Positions 38,495-46,165 of a DNA stretch of 64,000 bases are shown piece by piece. The stretch is from Pseudomonas sp. DG56-2. GTDB taxonomy: Bacteria; Pseudomonadota; Gammaproteobacteria; Pseudomonadales; Pseudomonadaceae. Each line of letters begins with the position of its first letter. Within the stretch, counting starts at the first letter, position 1. The notes beneath the pieces were generated by a model. That model was not told the origin of the DNA. It did not search any database and saw only the letters and a program-made list of their open reading frames with translations. Location: the NCBI RefSeq assembly GCF_004803755.1, contig NZ_CP032311.1:618501-682500 (forward strand). Direction: 5' to 3'. The translations under genes and the position numbers were made by a program.

Positions 38495-39124
38495 ATGCCG
38501 TTACCCCCACGTTCCAAGCCGCGTAAAACCGCGGCCAAACCCTCCGGCCCGCGTCGCCAGTCCAAGGCGCCGCCGGCCGAGCCGCGGTTGATTCTGTTCA
38601 ACAAGCCCTTCGATGTGCTGACCCAGTTCAGTGACGGCGAGGGGCGCGCAACCCTCAAGGACTTCATCGAAATTCCGGGTGTCTACCCGGCTGGGCGTCT
38701 GGACCGCGACAGTGAAGGTTTGCTGTTGCTGACCAATGACGGCCAGCTACAGGCGCGCATAGCCGACCCGAAGCACAAGTTGGCGAAAACCTATTGGGTG
38801 CAAGTCGAGGGTGAACCAAGCGCAGAACAGCTGCAGCGTTTGCGTGAGGGTGTCGAGCTTAACGATGGCCCCACCTTGCCTGCCGAGGCCCGTCAGCTCG
38901 AAGAGCCGCAGCTGTGGCCGCGCAACCCGCCGGTTCGCTTTCGCAAAAGCGTGCCGACCAGTTGGCTGGAGTTGGTGATCAAGGAAGGACGCAACCGCCA
39001 GGTGCGGCGCATGACCGCTGCCGTCGGGCTGCCGACCCTGCGCTTGGTGCGCGTGCGGATCGGCGACTGGACGCTGGACGGTCTGGATCAGGGGCAATGG
39101 CGGGAAGTGCCTGCCAGGCGCTAG
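38495..39124 (+). CDS. rluE: 23S rRNA pseudouridine synthase (RluE-like, RsuA family)
   Basis: 209 residues with a basic, Pro/Lys-rich N-terminal stretch (1-30) in place of an S4 domain, then [26 protein letters not shown] and the catalytic [17 protein letters not shown] (Asp near 70). The [23 protein letters not shown] segment is the RsuA/RluE signature. E. coli RluE makes pseudouridine 2457 in 23S rRNA. The last base pairs CTAG are shared with the convergent DUF2788 gene. Confidence 0.9.
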   Translation: MPLPPRSKPRKTAAKPSGPRRQSKAPPAEPRLILFNKPFDVLTQFSDGEGRATLKDFIEIPGVYPAGRLDRDSEGLLLLTNDGQLQARIADPKHKLAKTYWVQVEGEPSAEQLQRLREGVELNDGPTLPAEARQLEEPQLWPRNPPVRFRKSVPTSWLELVIKEGRNRQVRRMTAAVGLPTLRLVRVRIGDWTLDGLDQGQWREVPARR

Positions 39125-39324
39125 ACGCCTTCGATATAGCCGATCACTACGCTTTTGATGATGAAGGCGAGGATACCCAGGCCAAGCACGAAAAACAGAA
39201 TGAACGTGCCGAACTTGCCGGCTTTGGATTTTTTCGCCAGGTCCCAGACGATAAAACCCATGAAACCAATCAGGATGGTGACCAGGATGGTCATCATCCA
39301 CTCTTCGAACAACGCAGGATCCAT
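39121..39324 (-). CDS. DUF2788 family small membrane protein
   Basis: 67 residues from ATG 39324 ([21 protein letters not shown]). Two hydrophobic helices, about 9-27 and 38-61, flank a basic loop [12 protein letters not shown]. The pattern matches DUF2788 proteins, common in Pseudomonas and without a known function. Convergent with rluE and sharing its stop palindrome. Confidence 0.82.
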   Translation of the reverse strand: MDPALFEEWMMTILVTILIGFMGFIVWDLAKKSKAGKFGTFILFFVLGLGILAFIIKSVVIGYIEGV

Positions 39325-39379
39325 CGGTACTCTCCGGCAAGTTGAGGCGCGCAATTATACGCCTCGCTCGCCAGTCTGA

Positions 39380-39856
39380 CTAACGCAGGTGCGTTAACGG
39401 TAGCTCGGTGCTGGCCAGAACCTGGTTGAGCACGAAACTGGAGCGCACGCTGGTCACGCCTTCAATTCGGGTCAGGTGCCCCAGAAGCAGCTTTTGATAG
39501 TGGTCCATGTCGGGGACCACTACTTTGAGCTGGTAGTCGGCGTCCATCCCGGTCACCAGGCTGCACTCCAGCACCTGCGGCAGGCTGCGAATCGCTGTTT
39601 CGAAGGCTTCGAAACGTTCTGGCGTGTGGCGGTCCATACCGATCAGCACATAAGCCGTGAGGCTCAAGCCCAGTTTCTTTCGATCGAGCAGGGCTACTTG
39701 GCGGGAGATGTAGCCGTCGTCTTCCAATTGCTTGACCCGTCGCGAGCAAGGCGAGGGTGACAGGCCGATACGTTCGGCCAGTTCCTGGTTGGAGATGCGT
39801 GCGTCGCGCTGCAATTCGGCAAGAATACTCAGGTCGTAGCGGTCCAGTTTGCTCAT
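39380..39856 (-). CDS. Lrp/AsnC family transcriptional regulator
   Basis: 158 residues: winged-helix DNA-binding domain (3-60; LDRYDLSILAELQRDARISNQELAERIGLSPSPCSRRVKQLEDDGYI) and a RAM effector-binding domain (65-145). Such proteins respond to an amino acid and often control the divergent gene. Here no protein gene is divergent nearby; instead a candidate RNA at about 39.98 kb is. Its effector cannot be told from sequence. Confidence 0.93.
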   Translation of the reverse strand: MSKLDRYDLSILAELQRDARISNQELAERIGLSPSPCSRRVKQLEDDGYISRQVALLDRKKLGLSLTAYVLIGMDRHTPERFEAFETAIRSLPQVLECSLVTGMDADYQLKVVVPDMDHYQKLLLGHLTRIEGVTSVRSSFVLNQVLASTELPLTHLR

Positions 39857-39909
39857 GGATCATGCCTTTTCTGTTTCGATTGCGTTGAATTATCAATCCT
39901 TAGGTAAAA

Positions 39910-39947
39910 ATTGCGCAAGTGCTATTTGAATGAGCAATCTTCGCAAT
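39910..39947. promoter_or_regulatory. Candidate Lrp-type operator
   Basis: ATTGCG (39910-39915) and CGCAAT (39942-39947) are inverted and enclose an imperfect inner palindrome GCTATTTGAATGAGC (39921-39935). It is AT-rich, within 91 bp of the Lrp gene's ATG, and close to the candidate RNA start. Suggestive only. Confidence 0.35.
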
Positions 39948-39968
39948 CCTCTGCCGCCGCGCTAACCC

Positions 39969-39974
39969 TATGAT
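39969..39974 (+). promoter_or_regulatory. Possible -10 box for the candidate RNA
   Basis: TATGAT, one base from TATAAT, would give a transcript start near 39981. No good -35 is present at 16-18 bp. Confidence 0.3.
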
Positions 39975-39980
39975 TACACC

Positions 39981-40170
39981 CAGAATCACTGCCCGGACAT
40001 CAGTCCAGTGCAGCTGGCCTTATCGGGGCAGCTGCGGCCAGCAACCCAACAGGGTTGTGCTCGGCCCCCGGGCTACACACTGTTCACAAGACAGCGTGAG
40101 GTGAGCCGACGTCACAAGCGTCGAGCACGGACAAAATTCTCAAAGGGAGGCCTCAGGTCTCCCTTTTTTA
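39981..40170 (+). ncRNA. Candidate structured small RNA
   Basis: No coding frame of note, but dense pairing on the plus strand: GCTGGCC (40013) with GGCCAGC (40036); CAACCC (40042) with GGGTTG (40052) around AACA; GTGCTCG (40057) with CGAGCAC (40122) as a possible outer stem; CACTGT (40078) with ACAG (40091); GACG (40108) with CGTC (40119). The last two hairpins both show the same 7-base loop TCACAAG (40084-40090 and 40112-40118). It ends in a strong terminator. I do not recognise it as RsmY/Z/X, CrcZ/Y, 6S, tmRNA or SRP RNA. The 5' end is a guess. Confidence 0.6.
40142..40169 (+). terminator. Strong rho-independent terminator of the candidate RNA
   Basis: AAAGGGAGGCC (40142-40152) pairs with GGTCTCCCTTT (40156-40166) around a TCA loop, 11 pairs with one G-U, followed by a run of T residues. 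No protein gene precedes it on the plus strand for over 1 kb, which implies a non-coding transcript. Confidence 0.85.
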
Positions 40171-40204
40171 TGGTTCTTCACGAAATCCCGGGGGCATGAT
40201 CTTT

Positions 40205-40247
40205 GGGCTGGGCTGGGCTGGGCTGGGCTGGGCTGGGCTGGGCTGGG
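40205..40247 (+). repeat. (GGGCT)8-GGG microsatellite, G-quadruplex-prone
   Basis: Eight perfect tandem copies of GGGCT and a final GGG, giving nine G3 tracts with 2-base spacers on the plus strand, a sequence expected to form G-quadruplexes. It lies 35 bp after the candidate RNA terminator. Confidence 0.95.
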
Positions 40248-40296
40248 ATTTGAGGCTGTGAGCTTATCCATTCAATGCGGCGCCGCTGTTGGCCCC

Positions 40297-40513
40297 TTCC
40301 GCCCTTACGGCGGGTCCCTTTTGTCTTGGCAAAAGGAACCAAAACCGTGTGTCCCTGCATTCGGCCCTACGCTGCGCTCCGGGTCCCTACGCTCCGGCAT
40401 TGCTCCCGTCGGGACCGCACCGAAGGGCCGTCCTGGCCCTACGGTGCTCGCAGGCCATCCATGGCCTGCACCCGACTACGCAATACCTACACTCAGCCTA
40501 CTGAAGGGACGAT
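40297..40513 (+). repeat. Left arm of a large imperfect inverted repeat
   Basis: About 217 bp that reappear in reverse at 40644-40860. It begins TTCCGCCCTTACGGCGGGTC and ends CTACTGAAGGGACGAT. Open frames here (Cys/Arg/Pro-rich) exist in several frames of both arms and are not credible proteins. A collapsed third copy is at 40990-41062. Confidence 0.85.
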
Positions 40514-40643
40514 CCAGGGTGTCTGGGCTGGCGATGTACGAAGAGCCAGATCAAAAGCAAAAGCTGCACACCAGCACCTCGCTGTTGCCGTTGCCGTTGC
40601 CGCTGCTGTGCTTCTCCCTACACAAATCGTGCAGACGCCACAA

Positions 40644-40860
40644 ATCGTCCCTTCAGTAGGCCGAATGGAACCCTTGCGCAGTGGGGCGACGGCCATGGAT
40701 GGCCGGCGAGCGCCGCAGGGCCAGGACGGCCCTTCGGCGCGGTCCCCACGGGAGCAAGGGTGGAATGAGGGAACCCGGAGCGCAGCGCAGGGCCGAATGC
40801 AGGGACAAGGGGTTTTGCCCACTTTTGCCCCGACAAAAGCGGGTCGCCGTAAAGGCGAAA
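40644..40860 (-). repeat. Right arm of the large imperfect inverted repeat
   Basis: Inverse of the left arm: ATCGTCCCTTCAGTAGG at its start and GTCGCCGTAAAGGCGAAA at its end. The 130-bp centre (40514-40643) holds a TTGCCG triplet repeat and no gene. Similar palindromic repeats are scattered in Pseudomonas genomes, often mis-annotated as hypothetical proteins. Confidence 0.85.
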
Positions 40861-40924
40861 CCAGCCAGTGGTGCCACCACATCAAACGGATATGCCCATC
40901 GACACCTGAGCCACATTCCGGTGC
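40828..40924 (+). repeat. 97-bp direct repeat, copy 1
   Basis: Starts CCCCGACAAAAGCGGGTCG and ends CACATTCCGGTGC. It matches 41135-41231 with substitutions but no length change, and its first part overlaps the right arm of the inverted repeat. Confidence 0.85.
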
Positions 40925-40989
40925 GTAGGTGGTGCCCCATTCAGCCAGTGCTGATCCATTGGCTTAGGCGGTTTCGGATCACCTTTGCG

Positions 40990-41062
40990 CTCTTACGGCG
41001 CATCCCTTTTGTCTAGGCTGCACCCGACTACGCAATACCTACACTCAACCTACCGAAGGGAC
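40990..41062 (+). repeat. Collapsed third copy of the repeat arm
   Basis: Begins CTCTTACGGCGCATCCCTTTTG like the left arm, then jumps to TGCACCCGACTACGCAATACC and ends ACCGAAGGGACAA. Compared with the left arm about 140 bp are missing in the middle, a clean internal deletion. Confidence 0.8.
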
Positions 41063-41084
41063 AACCCGGATGGCAGGCGATAAT

Positions 41085-41127
41085 GTGTCAACCATGTCTC
41101 CGTACACGTGTCCACCATGTGTCCGGT
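41085..41127 (+). mobile_element. Possible IS21-type end remnant (23-bp tandem repeat)
   Basis: GTGTCAACCATGTCTCCGT (41085) recurs as GTGTCCACCATGTGTCCGGT (41108), a 23-bp period. Multiple short repeats of this look (TGTCNACCATGTSTCCG) are typical of IS21-family ends. No transposase is nearby, so at most a scar remains. Confidence 0.4.
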
Positions 41128-41134
41128 CCATACA

Positions 41135-41231
41135 CCCCGACGAAAGTGGGTCGCCGTAAAAGCGAAGCCGGCCAGTAGTGCCACCCCAACAAACGGATAT
41201 GTCCATCGCCATTCGAGCCACATTCCGGTGC
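41135..41231 (+). repeat. 97-bp direct repeat, copy 2
   Basis: Starts CCCCGACGAAAGTGGGTCG and ends CACATTCCGGTGC; second copy of the repeat at 40828. The two copies flank the collapsed arm and the IS-like end, as though a segment had been inserted or duplicated between them. Confidence 0.85.
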
Positions 41232-41383
41232 TCACTCGCTAGCAGGCCCCGGTGCGTAGTTCCCGGAATTCCATGAACAACCTTTTTTATTGCCTGCAAT
41301 TTTTCATCTTCCAGCCGATATCTCATGCCAGAGGGACTGAAAGATGTGTTCAGGTCCATTTTCAAGGCCCCGCGAGGAACTGT

Positions 41384-42148
41384 ATGAAGTCGTACATCTG
41401 GCATCTGGCCGGTATTGGTTTGCTTGGCACGAGCCTGTCTGTGTTGGCTGAAGGGCAAGGCGGATCGCCGCTGCAATCGCGCCCGGACGAGGTGCGGCAA
41501 ACCCAGGAACCGCGTACCGGGTACTACCAGGACATTCCTCGACGCAACGATAGCAATCGTTACTACCAGGCGGGCGGCCCCGGGCAGCGTCCCCATGATC
41601 AAAGCTGGCCAGGGCGACCGGATGGGCAGGGTAACGGTTGGGGCCCAGGGCCGCAGTATCGGCCGGGGCATGTGATTGATCGGTTTCCCGAGCAGTACTG
41701 GCAGGTGCCTTATCGCGGCCACGACTATTTCTATTCCGGGGGCTATTGGTATCGCCCCCAAGGGCCGCGTTATGTAGTGGTTACACCGCCGTATGGGGCG
41801 CGGGTCAACTACTTGCCGGACTATGCCCGTCAAGTATGGGTAGGCGACGCGCAGTTTTTTCTGGCGGCGGGTACCTACTACCAGTATGTGCAGGACAGCA
41901 ACGAATATGTGGTGGTCAATCCGCCGACGTCGGGTAACGGTAATGGCTACGATGTTGTCGCTTATCCGGCTGCCGGCCAGAGTCCGGAGCAGCTCGACCG
42001 TGACCGCTATGAGTGTCATCGCTGGGCAGTGCAGCAGACGGGTTTTGACCCGGCAACGGCCAGCTATGCACCCGCGGCCCAGGTTGCGGACGGGTATCGA
42101 CGAGCGTTGGGCGCTTGCTTGAGCGGGCGTGGGTATAGCGTCAACTGA
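41384..42148 (+). CDS. DUF6515-type secreted protein
   Basis: 254 residues from ATG 41384, after GAGGAACTGT. Signal peptide MKSYIWHLAGIGLLGTSLSVLA. A low-complexity Gly/Pro/Gln/Arg region (about 25-100) is followed by a Tyr-rich beta region (WQVPYRGHDYFYSGGYWYR, VVTPPYGARVNYLPDYARQV, YYQYVQDSNEYVVVNPP) as in DUF6515 proteins, and a C-terminal DRDRYECHRWAVQQTGFDP motif seen in glycine-zipper envelope proteins. Function unknown. The longer frame upstream and the large opposite-strand frame are not used. Confidence 0.82.
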   Translation: MKSYIWHLAGIGLLGTSLSVLAEGQGGSPLQSRPDEVRQTQEPRTGYYQDIPRRNDSNRYYQAGGPGQRPHDQSWPGRPDGQGNGWGPGPQYRPGHVIDRFPEQYWQVPYRGHDYFYSGGYWYRPQGPRYVVVTPPYGARVNYLPDYARQVWVGDAQFFLAAGTYYQYVQDSNEYVVVNPPTSGNGNGYDVVAYPAAGQSPEQLDRDRYECHRWAVQQTGFDPATASYAPAAQVADGYRRALGACLSGRGYSVN

Positions 42149-42178
42149 GCGACGCAGATAGGCGCATTCCGTGGGCGC

Positions 42179-43051
42179 TCACATCACCGGATCGGCATGC
42201 ACCAACACTTCTGCCTTCGGGTACTTGCCTCGAATAGCGGCCGAGGCCTGGACACACAATGCATGCGCTTCAGTCAGGGGTAAGTCGCCTGGCAGCTCCA
42301 GGTGCACCTGCACGAACCAATGATTGCCTGAGACCCGCGTGCGCAGGTCGTGGGCTCCACGTACGCCGGGGACCTCGCAGGCCAACGCCAGCATTTGCTC
42401 ACTGATGTCGCCGGGCAGCTCTTGGTCCATGAGGATTGCCGAACTTTCCCGAGCGATCTGCAACGCGCTCCAGAGAATGTACAGGGCGATGCCGAGTCCG
42501 AAAAAGGCATCCAGTTGTGGCCAGCCAAAACGTGCCAGCACCAGGGCGATGAGGATGCTGCCGTTGAGCAGCAAGTCGGAGCGGTAGTGCAGCGAGTCGG
42601 CGCGAACCGCGGTTGAGCCGGTTGCGCGAATCACCTTTGCCTGAAGCATCAACAACGCCATGGTCAGGCCCAGCGACAGCACCATCACCGCAATGCTGAT
42701 GGTCGTGTCGCCCAGCGGTTGCGGATTTTGCAGGCGCTCGACCGCCTGTACACCAATGAGCACGGCACTGACGCCGATAAAAAGCGCCTGGGCCATTCCT
42801 GCCATCGCTTCGGCCTTGCCATGTCCGTAACGGTGGTCGTCATCGGCCGGGCGCAAGGCATAGTGCACCGCCAGCAGGTTGAGGAAGGAGGCGACGCCGT
42901 CCAGCGCCGAATCGGTCAAGCCGGCGAGCATGCTCACCGAACCGCTCAACCACCAGGCCACGGCCTTGGTCAGGATCAAAATACTGGCCACCGCCAGTGA
43001 TGCACGGGTGGCCAGACGTAGCAGGCGTTGGTGTTCAGCCGAAGGAATCAT
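42179..43051 (-). CDS. Cation diffusion facilitator family transporter (FieF-like)
   Basis: 290 residues from ATG 43051 (MIPSAEHQRLLRLATRASLAVASILILTK). Six helices and a cytoplasmic C-terminal domain (about 210-290). Metal site residues are visible in LTDSALDGVASFLNLLAV (helix 2) and DSLHYRSDLLLNGS (helix 5), the DxxxD and HxxxD pairs of Zn/Fe/Cd exporters. The RYGHGKAEAMAGMAQA loop is typical of FieF. The lipoprotein gene lies 25 bp upstream on the same strand. Confidence 0.93.
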   Translation of the reverse strand: MIPSAEHQRLLRLATRASLAVASILILTKAVAWWLSGSVSMLAGLTDSALDGVASFLNLLAVHYALRPADDDHRYGHGKAEAMAGMAQALFIGVSAVLIGVQAVERLQNPQPLGDTTISIAVMVLSLGLTMALLMLQAKVIRATGSTAVRADSLHYRSDLLLNGSILIALVLARFGWPQLDAFFGLGIALYILWSALQIARESSAILMDQELPGDISEQMLALACEVPGVRGAHDLRTRVSGNHWFVQVHLELPGDLPLTEAHALCVQASAAIRGKYPKAEVLVHADPVM

Positions 43052-43076
43052 GCTGCCGTGGGCATCCTTTGAGTAT

Positions 43077-43496
43077 TCAGGCGGCGGGCTTGAGGCCGTA
43101 CATCGCCAGTTGTTCAACGCTGCCTTTGTGCATGATCAGGCGCGGATCGTTCAGCGGCAGGCGCTGGCCCAGTTCGCTCTCGAGGATAGCCTGCAGCTTG
43201 CTGTTGTCGACCTTGCCGTCGGCTGTGACCGCCTCGTGGAGCTTTTCCGGGGCAACCTGTGCGGTACGTCCGTGTGGCAGGTAAATGGCGCCGGTGGCGA
43301 AGTCGACACCAAAGGCGATCAGCCCAGGCAGTACGTAAAAGAGAATACCGATGGCGTCCATGGCGGCGATTACCGGGTCGATCTTGCCTTCGATCTGGCC
43401 GCGACGGTCAGGGTAGAAGAGCGTGCCGCAGGCTGTCAGTTGAGTCAGCAGGGTGGCGACCAGAACGCCGCCAATGACACGAGAAGGAATACGCAT
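43077..43496 (-). CDS. Small envelope lipoprotein
   Basis: 139 residues from ATG 43496 (MRIPSRVIGGVLVATLLTQLTAC), lipobox LTAC with Cys23. Then GTLFYPDRRGQIEGKIDPVIAAMDAIGILFYVLPGLIAFGVDFATGAIYLP, with one hydrophobic segment about 46-72. The GTLFYPDRRGQ...IDP pattern recurs in Pseudomonas lipoproteins often mislabelled as polynucleotide phosphorylases; there is no nuclease domain. Function unknown. Confidence 0.8.
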   Translation of the reverse strand: MRIPSRVIGGVLVATLLTQLTACGTLFYPDRRGQIEGKIDPVIAAMDAIGILFYVLPGLIAFGVDFATGAIYLPHGRTAQVAPEKLHEAVTADGKVDNSKLQAILESELGQRLPLNDPRLIMHKGSVEQLAMYGLKPAA

Positions 43497-43613
43497 GGAA
43501 ATCTCCGAATGAGGGCCACAACGATACAGGCAAACAGCCGGCATCTACAGCTAAGACCATGATAAGCCAGGCTCGGTTCGCCGTTATACTCGGCGCATTG
43601 TTTGAGGGCCACC

Positions 43614-46139
43614 ATGATTTCGTTACCGATCGATGCCGTACTCCCCGCTTTGCGCCAGGCCTTGAGCCTGCGCCATGAGGCCGTACTCGAAGCGCCGCCT
43701 GGTGCCGGCAAGACCACGCGTGTGCCGCTGGCGCTGCTTGATGAAGCGTGGCTGAGCGGCCAGACCATTCTCATGCTCGAACCTCGCCGCCTGGCGGCGC
43801 GGGCAGCGGCCGAGCGACTTGCCAGTGAGTTGGGTGAGCAGGTCGGGCAGACCGTGGGCTATCGGATTCGTCTGGACAGCAAGGTGGGGCCCAACACCCG
43901 TATCGAAGTGGTTACCGAGGGTATCCTCACCCGCCGCTTGCAGGCGGATCCGGCACTTGAAGGTGTCGGTTTGCTGATTTTCGACGAGTTTCACGAGCGC
44001 AGCCTGGATGCTGATCTGGCCCTTGCTCTGAGCCTCAATGGCCGAGAGCTGTTGCGCGACGAGCCACCGCTGAAAATCCTGTTGATGTCGGCGACGCTGG
44101 AAGGGGAGCGCTTGTCCCGCCTGCTCGATGACGCGCCAGTGATCAGCAGCGAGGGGCGCATGTATCCCGTGGATGTACGCTGGGGGCGGCCATTTCAGCC
44201 GGGTGAGTACATTGAACCGCGTGTTGTTGATGCCGTGTTGCAGGCCCTTGCTGACGAAAGTGGCAGCGTCTTGGTGTTTCTGCCCGGTCAGGCGGAAATT
44301 CGTCGGGTGCATCAGTCACTGCAAGATGCTTTGGGTACGCGTGAAAACATCCTCTTGTGCCCTTTGTATGGCGAGCTGGACCTCGATGCACAGCGTGCCG
44401 CCATTGACGCCGCACCCGCGGGCAAGCGCAAGGTCGTTCTGGCGACGAATATTGCCGAAACCAGCCTGACTATCGATGGGGTGCGAGTGGTGGTCGACGC
44501 CGGGCTGACACGGGTGCCGCGTTTCGATCCTGGCAGCGGTATGACTCGTCTGAATACCCAACGTATTTCCCGAGCCAGTGCCATCCAGCGCGCCGGTCGT
44601 GCCGGGCGGCTTGAACCGGGGGTGTGCTACCGACTGTGGTCCGAAGCCCAGCACGATCAACTGGCCGCCTACGGCAGCGCCGAAATCCTGCAGGCCGACC
44701 TTGCAGGGCTCGCCCTGCAACTGGCCCGTTGGGGTGTTACCCCGGAGCAGTTGAGTTGGCTTGATCAGCCGCCGCCGGCCGCGTACGCCCAGGCGTTGGA
44801 CTTGTTGCAGCGTCTGGGCGCATTCAAGGCCGACAGCCCGGACAGTCTAAGTACTCATGGTCAGGCCATGGCCGAACTACCCGCGCATCCGCGCATCGCT
44901 CATCTGCTACTGCGTGGCCAGGATATGGGCTTGGCGGACATGGCGTGCGACGTTGCCGCCTTGCTTGGCGAGCGCGATATCGTGCGCGGCGGCGGCGCTG
45001 ACCTGCACAGTCGCCTGGCGTTGCTCAGCGGTGAAACGCGCGCAGCAAAGGGTGGGCAGGGTGCAGTCCAGCGCGCCCGGCAGCTGGCGCGTCAATACCG
45101 CGGCTACCTGCGCGGCAAACCCGGTTCAGCCGTTGCCGACCCCGAGCATTCACGCTGGCTTGGCGCCTTGTTGGCGCTGGCTTACCCGGACCGGGTTGCC
45201 CAGCAGCGACGTGCCGGAGGCGGGGAGTATCGTCTGGCCAACGGCCGTGCGGCACTGTTTGCCGAGCCTGACGCGTTGATGAAGTGTGCGTGGTTGGTGG
45301 TCGCGGATCTGGGCAGTCGTCAGGGACAGCGTGAAGAGCGGATCTACCTGGCTGCCGAGTTTGACCCGGCATTGTTCGACGGGGTTCTGACCGAGCAAGT
45401 CCGTAGCCTGGATATTCTCGATTGGGATGAGCGCGAAAATGCGCTGCGCGCCGAGCGTCAGCGCAAGGTGGGTGAGTTGGTGCTCAGTCGCGAAGCGCTG
45501 ACGGGACTGGCTGAAGATGCTCGCGCTCGGGCGTTGCTCGACCTGGTTCGCCGCAAGGGCCTGGCGCTGTTGTCCTGGACCCCGGAACTGCGCCAGTGGC
45601 AGGCGCGCATTGCCCTGTTGCGCCAGCTTGACTTGCAGGCAGGCAATGACAGCGAGTGGCCGGACTTGAGCGACGCTACTTTGCTGGCGACGTTGCAGGA
45701 CTGGTTGCAACCGTACTTGGGCAACGTTACACGCCTGAGCCATTTTGCCCAGCTCGACCTGCCGTCAATACTGCGCAACCTGCTGCCATGGCCGTTGCCC
45801 CAGCGCCTGGATGAGTGGGCGCCGGTCCACTTGAGTGTGCCATCTGGCTCAAATATCCGCCTGGATTACAGCGCACACCCGCCGATTCTTGCCGTGCGCC
45901 TGCAGGAGCTGTTCGGCTTGGCTGACACCCCGCGCATCGCCCAGGGTCGACAGCAGGTGTTGTTGCACCTGTTGTCACCTGCGCGGCGCCCGGTTCAGGT
46001 GACTCAGGACCTCGCCAATTTCTGGCGCACTACCTATGCCGAAGTGAAGAAGGATTTGAAAGGACGCTATCCCAAGCACTACTGGCCGGACGATCCTCTG
46101 GTGGCAGAGGCTACGGCGCGAGCCAAGCCGCGCAAGTAG
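43614..46139 (+). CDS. hrpB: ATP-dependent helicase HrpB (DEAH family)
   Basis: 841 residues from ATG 43614; a TTG 12 bp earlier is possible. Walker A is GAGKTT at 30-35, the DEFH box is in LIFDEFHERSLDADLAL, SAT is in LLMSATLEG, and the helicase C motif is RISRASAIQRAGRAGRLEPGVCYRLW. The C-terminal HrpB_C domain has NIRLDYSAHPPILAVRLQELFGL and RPVQVTQDLANFW. HrpB is a 3'-5' RNA-type helicase; in Pseudomonas it is linked to phage and RNA biology but is poorly defined. It is not the plant-pathogen HrpB regulator. Confidence 0.95.
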   Translation: MISLPIDAVLPALRQALSLRHEAVLEAPPGAGKTTRVPLALLDEAWLSGQTILMLEPRRLAARAAAERLASELGEQVGQTVGYRIRLDSKVGPNTRIEVVTEGILTRRLQADPALEGVGLLIFDEFHERSLDADLALALSLNGRELLRDEPPLKILLMSATLEGERLSRLLDDAPVISSEGRMYPVDVRWGRPFQPGEYIEPRVVDAVLQALADESGSVLVFLPGQAEIRRVHQSLQDALGTRENILLCPLYGELDLDAQRAAIDAAPAGKRKVVLATNIAETSLTIDGVRVVVDAGLTRVPRFDPGSGMTRLNTQRISRASAIQRAGRAGRLEPGVCYRLWSEAQHDQLAAYGSAEILQADLAGLALQLARWGVTPEQLSWLDQPPPAAYAQALDLLQRLGAFKADSPDSLSTHGQAMAELPAHPRIAHLLLRGQDMGLADMACDVAALLGERDIVRGGGADLHSRLALLSGETRAAKGGQGAVQRARQLARQYRGYLRGKPGSAVADPEHSRWLGALLALAYPDRVAQQRRAGGGEYRLANGRAALFAEPDALMKCAWLVVADLGSRQGQREERIYLAAEFDPALFDGVLTEQVRSLDILDWDERENALRAERQRKVGELVLSREALTGLAEDARARALLDLVRRKGLALLSWTPELRQWQARIALLRQLDLQAGNDSEWPDLSDATLLATLQDWLQPYLGNVTRLSHFAQLDLPSILRNLLPWPLPQRLDEWAPVHLSVPSGSNIRLDYSAHPPILAVRLQELFGLADTPRIAQGRQQVLLHLLSPARRPVQVTQDLANFWRTTYAEVKKDLKGRYPKHYWPDDPLVAEATARAKPRK

Positions 46140-46140
46140 T

Positions 46141-46165
46141 CTGATCAGTCGATTCGCCTGATCAG
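46141..46165. other. Hairpin between convergent hrpB and hypothetical gene
   Basis: CTGATCAG occurs at 46141-46148 and again at 46158-46165 and can form an 8-bp stem across 9 bases, right after the hrpB stop and over the end of the convergent gene. No U-run, so any terminator role would be weak. Confidence 0.45.

Noticed and set aside
40275..40928. Cys/Arg/Pro-rich open frames on both strands of the inverted repeat
   Set aside because: The same kind of frames occur in several frames of both arms, follow the repeat and not a protein, and lack ribosome binding sites.
41045..42019. 324-residue open frame on the minus strand over the repeat island and DUF6515 gene
   Set aside because: It lies mostly opposite the DUF6515 gene, whose signal peptide and conserved domain make sense, and its C-terminal part translates repeat debris. 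No domain was recognised.
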